From: Alopecurus myosuroides
Taxonomy: Eukaryota > Streptophyta > Magnoliopsida > Poales > Poaceae
Length of the DNA: 64,000 nucleotides
Assembly (NCBI GenBank): GCA_028641055.1
Contig: CM054057.1
Coordinates: forward strand, 401,626,814-401,690,813
Direction: 5' to 3'
Shown here: positions 32,441 to 42,714 of the stretch, piece by piece
Numbering within the stretch: the first letter of the stretch is position 1
How the letters are laid out: every line of letters starts with the position of its first letter
Program-made: the position numbers and the translations under genes
The notes under the pieces: generated by a model
What the model saw: only the letters and a program-made list of their open reading frames with translations
Databases searched by the model: none
Told to the model about the DNA's origin: nothing

Positions 32441-35400
32441 GAGAAGAAAGAAGGAACACCGGTTTTGAACGATCTTCTCGAACCTTACGGTTCTCTTGTT
32501 GAAGAGGTTGATCCGTAGCACCTTGAAGTATTGAACGGATACACCTTAGGTAAGAGGGAAACTCTTAGGGAATGATCTTCACGAAGATCGAGTATCCCAT
32601 GGGTAACTCATGACAGGATGTTCATAAAGAACTGTTGAGTTATCGTGCATGAAACACATCAAGGTAACGGAATGAATAGTAGATGGTTTCAAGTTTGCAG
32701 ACGGTTGGTCTTGAAAGGATTTAGAATATGAGCTTTGCATAAGACTTTAAATCCTTTTGTAGAAAAAAGATTGGACAACTTGTGAAACCGAGGTTTTCTT
32801 CGAACAGATAACCAAGATGGAAAGGATTGTCTGGGATATCACAACGCAATATCCGTAGACGAGGGAAAACACGAGAAAACACTGTAATTCGTGTGTCAGA
32901 GAAAAAATTGATACAGGATCATGTTCACTCTTCGGGGTGGACACAGAAAAGGAACTTTCATTCCGTTAAAGTTTGTCAAAAACTTTGTCAAGGATCGGGA
33001 TGTTACTTCACGACGGAGGATGAGTAACCAAAGAATGTTGGAACACCGTAGTTAGGGAGGAATTCTTGGACACACCATAAGACTGGTTAACCAACGAGGA
33101 TTGAAACACCGAAAGAAAGTATGGAACCTCTTTCCTATGTGGTTTCGACGTAGCAATACGTTTACCACATGGTTAAGATCCCACGGCTGAAGTGACTGAC
33201 AAATTCACACAATGTGTGAGATGAACAGAACTTCAGGTATAAACAACTTGAGAAAGGGAACTGATCAACGGCGGTTACAAAACACCACGAATTGTTCTCA
33301 CGAGGAACTTGTTTCCACCAGAACAAAGGTTTTGGATGTTCAACGAAGAGATATTGGAAATATCAACTTCCAACTTTATCCTTGATGTTCTAGATACCGA
33401 CAGCAGGCTCACGACAAGCCTTCTATAGGTTATTCAGTCAAAGATGAACTCCGGTTTGGAAAAACGGGGAGGAAAACTTGTTAGGAATGAGCCACACAAG
33501 AATTTTCACGGAGAGTGGCTGTTCTTACGGATTCAAAGAGATATGACATTAGGTCTTCCGGCTAATTGTGTCAACCACCGCATCAACCATGCCGTATTTT
33601 AAAAAGACCTAATTCAGTACCCTTGAGGAAAACACAAGCCATCATTGCTGCTTGAGATTCAGCTCTGGTTAGTGGATTGAATAACTGAGACTCAACGTGT
33701 TTGATTGAAGGGATTGCACCGGTTACCAACGAGATACATATGCTAGATTCTCAAGATATGGACGACGATGTCAAGCTCAAGAAGATGAGCAGGATTACGG
33801 AACTCATGGATTAGCAACTTGCGGAAGACGGTAGCATCTACGTGGTTTAGTTGTAACAGAACACATTGGAGTCCTTGTGGGAAAGATGATAACAAAGATC
33901 GCCAAGATCTTGGACTTCTTCTCTCAAGGAAAATCAGTCAGTGATTTAGCGTGGATGCAAACTTCTTCAAGGAATGGAGGCAACAACCAACCATCTCAAG
34001 ATTAGTCCACACATACATGACCGACTTGAAGTTATTCCCGAAGGAACAAGAAAACTCTACTCGGATCCACGGCGACAACTTTCACCATAAGCACATGAAC
34101 CGGAGTAGGTTACTTCGAACACCCAGAACACAAACTTCGTGATGACACAAAGATGGTTCTTGAAAGTTTCCAACGTTAGTGCCAGGTGTTCAACATGAAC
34201 CTCTTGTAACTTGGAGATATAAGAATGTCATTGATGGGCTCAACAACACACTTATCAAGACACTCCAGGAAGAGGGACTTAGATGATACATGAACATGGC
34301 AAAATGTCGGTTAGGCTAAAGGACATGAAGGTGTACCTAGGAAAGACACCATGAGTGAAAACACCATCAAGACAGTCCTTGGAGCTGAACTTGATTTGAC
34401 GATAGCCCAAATCAAACCAAGGGTGGAGTGATAGCATGTCCACTACGGAGATACTATCCTGCTTTAGTATGAACAGAACTGGACATTCCGTTGCAAAGGA
34501 ACAAGTTAGGAAGAGCTCTGGTCTTTCAACTCTCCAAGTTGTTGTTTAAGCTCAACCAACTAGTTCAGGGTACCCAGCATAGTTTCTTGGAGAAAAGAGT
34601 AGTTCAAGCTACCCCTCGTATAGACATCACGGTCAGGTAACAACCTGGTGATACTTCTAGAAAGACAACCAGAATATCACAACCCACCGGTATGTCTTGG
34701 AGTTCGAAAGAAATCTTGCTTTTCAAGGCAACTGATATGATCTTGGGAGCTTCGGCATAAACCTAACTCTCTGATCGAGAAGGTGCAGCAGAATGAACGG
34801 ATTTGATAGCACGGTCAACTTTAAATAGAGACCGGGTGATCGAAAGTGCTAAGAAGGATACAGATATTTTCTTAGATTTTCAAAGCAATAAAAATTGCTC
34901 AGAATATCTGATGCACACATCGACACACATACCCAACCTTCTCGAGCATTTCAGCTTGGAGGATGGGGAAGTGGAGACGTGCAAGAGCATCACTTCATCA
35001 ATAAGGCCATGAAACTCAACACAACCTCTTGATATATAAGAGTGTGATACTTAAAGGTAGAACAGAACATAAGCTACTGAAACTTCTTTATTCTGCGGAT
35101 TACAAAACTTTGACCTAGTCCTAGAGATGAACAAGGTACTGGAGTTTGTTTCTCCTGACATCCAAGGAGAAATATTCTGACGGAAAACAAGAGCAAATGC
35201 ATTGAATCAATCCAACACACATATGCAACTTGGTTTCAAAGCAACAGATGGATATTTGAGTGCAACTGGAAGGTAGGAACATGCTCCGGAGAATCCAGAG
35301 ATCATGTGGAATGCACAGGGTGATACTCATTTGTAAAACCCATGCAAAAGAGTTGGTATAACTGAAATAAGAACGAAGATGTGGAATTCAGGATGATCAC

Positions 35401-36158
35401 TCTTGTTGTGATCCCTTCTTGATTACAAGGGAAAACCTACGGCTATTGGAGCTGAAACTACCTAGCCATCCTGAGGTAGAAGATATTCCTCAGGATCCAA
35501 AGAACAGAACTTGGGTTAAAGGTCAGCATCCTGTACTGATAGAGTGAGCATCACATGGTTATAAAACCACATGATTCAACCCACCACCATTCAGCACATT
35601 CCGGGACCTTCGGTTCAAGTCCAAGGTTAAAAAACCAAAAAGAAAGGAGTAACTACTATCTGAGTGCCTTGAAGGACACTACGAATAGTAATCACGGGAA
35701 GTCTTTCAAAAGACACACAGCTCCGGAAGAATTGGAGTGGAGGGTATAGGGTACATTCGAGATGGAAGGAAATCTCGTGGTTCAGGATTTTGAAACTTTG
35801 AAACATGTAGAAATGTGGAATCTATACAACTTTGAGAGATTATGAATGGAAGGAAATCTCTCAGTTTAAAAGATAACGGAACACGGAACACACGCGACTC
35901 TAGAAACTCATAACTAGGTCAACTTGGGTAAAAAACGTCCTTGCCAGAGAAGGCACCTAGGTTTTGGATGACTAGAAGAGATAGCAAAACCTTTTCAAAC
36001 CAGAACAGGTAAGAAGACCCAGAGTTAGAGCGATACCAGATAAGGAGTAAAAAGAATCCTAAGAAGGTTTTCACAACACATTTGAAGTTTTCAAATAGTT
36101 TTCACAAACACTAGACTCGACATCGATCAAGCAATAAGGTTTTCCTACAGGCAGTCCT

Positions 36159-36170
36159 GCTCTGATACCA
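36159..36170 (-). promoter_or_regulatory. L2 primer-binding site (tRNA-iMet type)
   Basis: Minus strand TGGTATCAGAGC, five bases downstream of the LTR end TGACA at 36176. It marks 36176-39730 as the 5' LTR. Confidence 0.92.
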
Positions 36171-36175
36171 AGACT

Positions 36176-39100
36176 TGTCAGACCCCGGACCCAGAGATAT
36201 ACATACTGTTATGTGCTCCTAGTCATGGACTCACAAGGGCTTCAGGGTTACCAGCCCCGGCCGCAACAAACAACGGCAGGCAGACCAGATTCATCGGCAC
36301 GTAGTCCGGATCCCCGGTCTACTACTCCTTGTATCCATGCTAGTCATAACCAACTGTGCATACCCAAGCGTCCACGAGTCGGATGAAACTGAAGGAACGG
36401 GACCAAAGTTATACAGAGCTGCTATGTGTCCAGAAAGTGCAACAACAATCGAGGGTTACTGGGGTTACCTCGCCCCAGGCCGATCATATCGACAGGCGGG
36501 CTCGGACATGGATCATCGGCTCCACAACCCCTCGACTGTGACAACTATGCAGGCATAGCCAAAACTGTATAGCAATGAGCTCGAAACCAACAACCGATCA
36601 AAGCAACACTCTAGACATGAAGTTGTATTAAACAGATGTTACTAGAGTATAGCTTACAAGCAGAGGTCACACGACCCAACATTACATCAGACAACGGAAA
36701 GCAAATTATGTTGCTAATCAACAAGAACCAAAAAGGCCTAAGAGGCCGCAACATAAGGCGACGTCCCAGCCCATAGATTCCAGGCTGCTACCTGGGAACC
36801 CCAAACTACTCGTCGATGTCCACGTTGAAATACCACCGAAGTGAGGAACTCCACCTGAACCAAATTGAAGCAAACATGAGTACGGGAGGTACTCAACAAG
36901 ACTTAATCAACCTATCATATATCTGCTAACTTCAGAAAGGGTTTTATGAAGGCTGATTTGCGTAAAGCAATCTTTGTTTTGCAAGTTGAGGAAGGGATAG
37001 CACGTCTCATAGAATATTTTGAAAACAGATGAGGAAGCTACTCAACTACTGAAATCATCATCTTTTTAATCCACCAACTCATATCAGCACATCGTGCTTC
37101 AAAGATCACCACCTCAAGTTGTTTCGGTAACTCATGCTACAAGGTAACCCCTCTCGGCATCTCCGAGGAGGCATCCTTCATTCGTTATCAGCAAGTTTTA
37201 ATCATTCCGTTTAAGTTGTCTATGATCACAGAATCCGTCACCAAGTCGTCCTTAACCGCGGACACGGCTTTTCGAAAAGATTTAACCCTGCAGGGGTGTA
37301 CAACTTTAACCACACGCACCAACCAACTCTTAATGCCACTAGATTAGCACTATTCCGGGAAGTGCCGGCAGATGGAGGTTGACCACGACCTTTCCCTTAC
37401 TTCGCCTATTCCATGAGTCGCTCCGAGTAGAGATGGACCGCCAATAGGGAGTGGCCATCTCCTGCCGGGTCTCTATCGTTGTGCGCGATGCTCGACGGTT
37501 GCCTACCCGCATTGCGCCGATACATCCCCACATCCTAGTTTTGAAAGTGTTTTGATATCCCCGCAAATCGAAATGGAAAGCCCGAACTAGGCAACTCATG
37601 GAACAAACTAGGCAAGCTGAGACCGAGGGGAATCCAATCCCTCGTGTGGATGCACGCTCAGTCTTGGCTCGAAGACGAGAACTCGCTCCTAGGGGCATGA
37701 ACGAGACAACCACCACAGACCCTCTGTGATCTCGTCATCCACACCTTTAAGTCATATTAAACAAGAATCTCTTAACTTACCACAACATACTTTCATACTA
37801 GATTCATTCTCGGCTCTGATTCACCAACCGGATGGAGCAGAGATAACAGGCATGTATGACTAGGCATGGCATATTTGAGGCTTTGGCGGTGAACACAATC
37901 AAACCTAGGGATGCTAGGAGTAGTGGATCAGGTATAGTAGGCTATGCATCATATAGACAACTCTAACTACTGACACAAAATACATTGGAATCGAATGCAT
38001 TGTACGAGAATGAAAAGTCTTTCAAAATCATATATGGGCAGATAAGAGGTTATGCTTGCTTGCTTCAAGAAAACCAGAGAAAGTCTTCAGGAATAAGTGC
38101 TTGACTGTCGGTTAGGATCAAGTATTCGCCATAGCGTTGTCGATCTTCTCTTCGGGGTCACGTTCTACCGATCAAAAGCAAAACACCCGGAGAGAACAAC
38201 AATCAAACATGGCATCGATCAATGCGCAATATGTATGCATGAGCAAGTTAATGCAATGAAATAAAGCCTAAGCATGATCGTTGGGTTCTAGGTTTCATAT
38301 GTCCGTTAGGTATTTTTACTGAATTTACCCCGAAGTAGACCCCGGAGGGGGTTTCGGGCGATTCTAAAAGTGAGTGCAATTTTAAAATCCCAAATGGGTT
38401 TGAAAACATCATAAATAGGTTCCAATGTCATTTTGAGCAAAATGGCATATAACTTTTAATTTTCTAATTTTATTGAATAAAACTTATTTCTCCATTTTAA
38501 ATGATTAAACAATATTAAATAAAGGCCATTTTTTGAATTTCTCAAACATGTGTGAAAATGGTATTTTTGGAAAGAGAACATTTTTATGAACATAACCATA
38601 TATTCACTTTATTTTTCTGGTCAATATTTTATTAGTTATTCAAATTACAAAATTAATTCATTTTCTGAATTATTAAACAGAAGGAAAATATGACATCACA
38701 GTGAGGTAATGCCGATGTCATGCTGCTCTGCTCCTCACAGCCGAGATCAAATTCGATCAAATTCGGATTCAAAACGGAAATCAAAGTACATAGCGAGGAA
38801 GAGGAGATCGAGGGGAACTAGGGGATGCCAACCGGTGACCATTTGGTCGCCGGAATCCTCGCCGGCGACGAGGTCCGACGCGGCCGAGGAGGGTTCACGG
38901 TGGCAGGGCGCTACGGTGCACGGGAGGGAAAGCGGAGATGACGGGGGGGGCTCACCACAGCGAGGGGAGGCTAGAGGAGGGTCGGGTAGGCAGTGGCGGC
39001 CGGAATCCGCCGCGGCGAGCTCGGGAACCGGGCGGCCGGGTTCGGAAAAGAATGGCCCGATTCGGCCATTCCGGGGCGTCTCCGCAAACGCGAGTGAGCG

Positions 39101-39730
39101 AGGGGGGTAGAGAAGAGCACGGCGGGGCTGGTGGTGGCTCCAATTCGACCCGCCGTGGCCGGAGTCGTCGGCGCCATGGAGGCCAGCCCTTACTAGGGTT
39201 CCGGTTTGGGAGTTACAGAGAGGGAGGAATAGGGTGAGGCGAGTGAGGGAGAGAGGACCAGCACGGAATCGACCTGGAGGCAACCCTCTTCCGCGGCAAA
39301 CACCCAGGCAGGAGGTGGCATCGGGGGAGGTGGACACGCAGCTGCCTCCCTGTCCAGAGGTAGAAGACAAAGGGGATTTTCCCCATAACCCCCTGGAAAG
39401 TTCAGAAACCACAAAGAGGTCCTTCTCTCTTTAAAAACTGAAAAGGAAACAACCTTTTGAGGCCTTTTTGGAAAGAATAAAATTTGGCAAAAATAGGATT
39501 TGGAAAGCTTATGAAATTTCCAACCTCACCATGTACTCCTTTGGTGAAATTGAAATACTTTTCAGAACAAAATTTCGGAAACTATTTTAAGTACTTTTTG
39601 CTGGAGTTTTCTCAAACCATTTAAATTCCAAATTTAAATTGGTTGAAACATGATTTAACTTTTTGTTTCCATGCATGTATGATATGAACACACACCACAC
39701 CCCTAATGTATCAAAAATTGGGGTGTTACA
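36176..39730 (-). repeat. L2 5' LTR (3.56 kb)
   Basis: Pair of 28831-32397 in direct orientation. On the minus strand the GC-rich leader (39250-38700) has an ATGG at about 39176 and a GTG|GTGAGCCC donor-like site near 38950-38956. The small differences from the partner LTR are mostly single-base insertions or deletions between about 37890 and 39120. Confidence 0.95.
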
Positions 39731-39960
39731 GAAGCCTAGGTTCTCCACATGAGGAAACCCTAGGCCAAGATTCCTCAAGCAAAGGAGAGGGGAAATGAAA
39801 TCCGGTTGGTGAAGACGTAGATCGGGGCCTTCTCCTTCAATCCTCCAAAGATCTAGACTTTTGGGTGGTTGGATTGGGAGATCTAGCAAGGTGGTTGAGC
39901 TCCAACAATGGTGTCTTTAAGTCTGGTCGAGCTAACTGAAGGTAGGTGGAGGGGAGGGGG

Positions 39961-39968
39961 TATATATA
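39961..39968 (-). promoter_or_regulatory. TATA box of the S1 LTR
   Basis: The minus strand reads GGGGTATATATACCCCC, about 48 bp downstream of the nearest palindrome. It is the likely core promoter of S1. L2 sits about 230 bp downstream of it and separates it from the S1 genes. Confidence 0.75.
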
Positions 39969-40015
39969 CCCCTCATCAATGCAAAGAGCCGTTGGAGCAT
40001 TTCTGGCGAAAACAC

Positions 40016-40532
40016 ACCGGAGACTCCGGTGTAAAGGCCGGAGACTCCGGTCTGGGCCGGAGACTCCGGACAGATTCCGGTGTCCCAATTCTTCAGAGAA
40101 AATCCACTCCGGAGACTCCGGTCTGGTGGACCGGAGACTCCGGTCTTGGCGCTTCGAATAGGCACAGAGGGAGTCTGTGGTCTTGCGGATGAAGGATAGT
40201 TGTGCTCACACCGGAGACTCCGGTAAGTATCCGGCAAGTCTCCGGTGTGGGTAGAGTGTGCGACACCACCAAGTCCTTAGCGAAAATCTCGAAGAAGATC
40301 CCACACCGGAGACTCCGGACAGTCTCCGGACACTCTCCGGTGTGGGTACAGTACGCGACACCAAAGTTCCTTAGCGAAAATCTTGGACCAAATCCCACAC
40401 CGGAGACTCCGGACAGTCTCCGGACACTCTCCGGTGTGGGTACAGTACGCGACACCACAAGTCCATAGCAGAAAAAGCCAGGGAGAAATCTCCACACCGG
40501 AGACTCCGGTCTGGTGGACCGGAGACTCTGGC
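40016..40532 (-). repeat. S1 LTR palindrome array (ACCGGAG-A-CTCCGGT)
   Basis: About ten copies of a 15-bp palindrome begin at 40016, 40037, 40056, 40108, 40130, 40210, 40305, 40399, 40496 and 40518. Some have one or two mismatches. Three are embedded in a 94-95-bp tandem unit with phase points at 40245, 40340 and 40434, each ending in CTCCGGTGTGGG. Palindromic CCGG motifs in the U3 are a known trait of Sireviruses. Confidence 0.85.
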
Positions 40533-40703
40533 CTGAAGAAAACTCCAGTGAATCAGACTTGAATCTCTAGCTCCTTTTTGTACCACAATACCACCATCGA
40601 TAATAAGTTGAAGTGAACCCCTGAAATACATCAACACCTATTAGAGTACATGTGTTGTTAACAAACACCAAAACAAGATGATTTAAGCGCGTTTGCACTT
40701 TCA

Positions 40704-41517
40704 AGAGGGTGGGCTCGCGGCCTAGGGTTATAAGGAGGGGGAGAGCGAGCTCGTGGCCGTTCCCTGCTCGCTGCTGTCGACGTGGACACGCGCAGATGCG
40801 CGCCGTACGAAGGTAGGAGAAAGGAGGGGGGTAGCAGGCCGTGGGTTAGGTGGGCTGGGCCTGCTGCCTCCCTCTGCGTTTCTTTTTAATTTTTCTTTCT
40901 GTTTTTTTTTGCTGAAAAGGAAAAGGAAGAAAAAGATAGGGTTTTAAGGGTTAGAAAAAATTAGGAAAAATTGTTATAGGTTATTTATGATAACAGCAAC
41001 AATTTGCAAACTTCTGTCAAATATTTCAAATTAGTTGCTGTTTGTTTTTCATTTGAATTTGAGTTAATTTTTTGGTATTAATTGATTAGATGAAAAGAAC
41101 AATTTAAAAGTTTTTAGTTTCAAGTGTAATAGTAACAATGATTGATTTGTTTTGTAATTTTCATAAACTTCAAAATGGTTGCTGTTTGGAAACTTAATTG
41201 AATTTGAATGAAATTTGAATTAAGTGAATTATTAAAAAGAACAAGTTAATAGTTTGAGCTTTCTATTTTAATGGAAACAAATAGCTGTTTTTATTTGAAT
41301 ATTTTTATTTGAAAATTGTAACAGAGCAAGTATGAAACAAAGATTTGAATTTTGTTTGAATTTCAATGGGAAAACAAAGGGAAAACAGATGGAAAACAAA
41401 GAAAACAAATGGAAAAGAAAGCAAAACAAATGCAATGAACATGATGTCATGATGCAAAACATAAATTTAACAGAAAGCAAACATTCTAGGGGTTGTTTTC
41501 ATACTTGGGATGTTACA
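40704..41517 (-). repeat. G3 3' LTR fragment
   Basis: Minus-strand start TGTAACATCCCAAG at 41517. It matches 51116-51935 with scattered substitutions and small indels and stops at the S1 insertion. A TTATAA box (40728-40733) lies close to the break. The missing 3.6 kb includes the GC-rich leader and acidic exons. Confidence 0.93.
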
Positions 41518-41559
41518 AAACGCCCCCCCCCTTGAAGGAATCGCGCCCCGAGATTCCTA
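41518..41559 (-). promoter_or_regulatory. G3 polypurine tract
   Basis: Minus strand CCTTCAAGGGGGGGGGCGTT directly before the LTR start. Upstream is AATCTCGGGGCGCGATTCC, an imperfect version of the hairpin seen in G1 and L2. Confidence 0.85.
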
Positions 41560-42714
41560 CTAAGAAGAGAAAAGGTCTGGATACTTCTTGCGAAGATCCT
41601 CTTCGGTCTCCCACGTTGCCTCTTTATCGGAATGATGAGACCACTGCACTTTTAAGAACTTGGTGCTCTTGTTGCGAGTCTTACGTTCGGTCTCATCGAG
41701 AATTCGAACAGGGTGCTCCTCATAAGAGAGATCTTCTTGCAGTTCAATGGAATCATGATCAACTGCACGATCTGGATCTTTGAAGCACCTCTTGAGCTGT
41801 GACACGTGAAACACATCGTGCACCTTGGATAGCTTTTCTGGAAGTTCAAGACGATAGGCATTTTCTGCACGCCTTGAGAGAATGTTGAAAGGACCAATGT
41901 ATCTTGGTGCAAGCTTTCCTTTGTCACTGAAACGATGAGTGCCTCTGAGGGGAGTTACACGGAGATATGCTTTGTCACCAGGTGCATAGATCATATCCCT
42001 GTGCTTGCTGTCATAGTAGCTTTTCTGACGAGACTGCGCAATCTTGAGATTGTCACGAATGATGCGAACTTTCTCTTCGGCTTCCTTAACAATGTCAGGG
42101 CCTAAGAGTGAACGTTCACCAGCTCCAGACCAATTGATTGGACTCCTGCATCTGCGGCCATAGAGAGCCTCAAATGGTGCCATGCCTAGGCTTGCCTGGA
42201 AGCTGTTGTTGTAGGAGAATTCAGCATATGGAAGACATTCCTCCCATTTCATGCCAAAGGAGAGACCACATGCTCTGAGCATATCCTCGAGAATCTGATT
42301 GACTCTTTCGACCTGCCCTTGAGACTGAGGGTGGTAGGCTGTGCTGAACAGAAGTTTGGTGCCCAATGCTTCTTGAAAACTCTTCCAGAAATGAGAAGTG
42401 AATATGCTTCCACGGTCTGAGCTTATTTCCAATGGAACACCATGAAGAGGAACAATCTTTGCTGTGTAGAGCTCTGCTAACTGGCTAGCTGAGATTGTTT
42501 CTTTGACAGCAAAGAAGTGAGCTACCTTAGTGAGACGGTCAATGACAACGAAGATTGCATCGTTGCCCCTCTTGGACTTTGGAAAACCAGTGACGAAGTC
42601 CATTTCAATCATGTCCCACTTCCACTCAGGGATTTTCAGAGGTTGGAGAAGACCGGCTGTTTTCTGATGAACTGCCTTAACACGTTGACAAACGTCGCAT
42701 TCAGAAACGTTCAC
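41560..42714 (-). pseudogene. G3 integrase core and chromodomain
   Basis: Starts inside the integrase zinc finger (CDVC, Cys6 and Cys9). Catalytic Asp39 and Asp100 follow, then Glu136 in GQVERVN, a GPF-type region (LAPRYIGPFNILSRRAENAY) and a C-terminal chromodomain (PVRILDETERKTRNKSTKFL, then EEATWE-like KEATWE). It is in a different frame from the upstream part. Compared with G1, 11 bases are missing between the zinc-finger His and Cys pairs, which explains the break near 42714. The chromodomain places G3 in the same clade as G1. Confidence 0.92.

Larger units (their letters stand above)
32398..36175 (-). other. L2 internal region, non-coding
   Basis: There is no frame longer than about 70 codons and no recognisable gag or pol motif on either strand. 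At the LTR side the minus strand shows AATCTCGGGACGAGATT and then TAAGGGGGGTAGATT (32398-32440), a hairpin plus polypurine tract. The rest is balanced in composition, not AT-decayed, as expected for a maintained RNA-level function such as packaging or dimerisation. That function is inferred. Confidence 0.8.
28831..39730 (-). mobile_element. L2: complete LARD-like non-autonomous LTR element
   Basis: Two nearly identical LTRs (28831-32397 and 36176-39730) enclose 3778 bp without coding capacity. The plus-strand edges are TGTCAG and GTTACA. It has an iMet primer site, a polypurine tract and the 5-bp duplication GAAGC at 28826-28830 and 39731-39735. LTRs of several kb with a conserved but non-coding centre match the LARD class described in Triticeae. 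The LTR type (TGTAACACCCC, hairpin before the tract) points to a chromovirus-related parent that would supply proteins in trans. Confidence 0.93.
19198..40703 (-). mobile_element. S1: Sirevirus (Ty1/copia) with env-like gene, split by L2
   Basis: Minus-strand order: LTR (40703 down to 28318, interrupted by L2), primer site, gag, pol with integrase before RT, env-like gene, then the G1 junction at 19198. The 3' LTR is not in the window and should lie left of G1. A copia domain order, iMet primer site, long gag with a zinc knuckle, env-like frame and LTR palindromes together indicate the Sirevirus genus (SIRE/Maximus lineage). The LTR edges are TGAAAG and CTTTCA. It is inserted in the G3 LTR at 40703/40704. 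Confidence 0.9.
39736..40703 (-). repeat. S1 5' LTR, outer (U3-side) part
   Basis: Continuation of the LTR interrupted at 28830. On the minus strand it starts TGAAAGTGCAAAC at 40703. It holds about ten 15-bp palindromes (40016-40532) and a TATATATA box at 39961-39968. G3 LTR sequence begins at 40704. The total S1 LTR is about 1.48 kb. Confidence 0.88.

Noticed and set aside
33600..33720. Short minus-strand stretch in the L2 centre resembling an RNase H fold
   Set aside because: Only about 20 residues, quickly closed by stops and lacking catalytic context, so chance similarity is likely.
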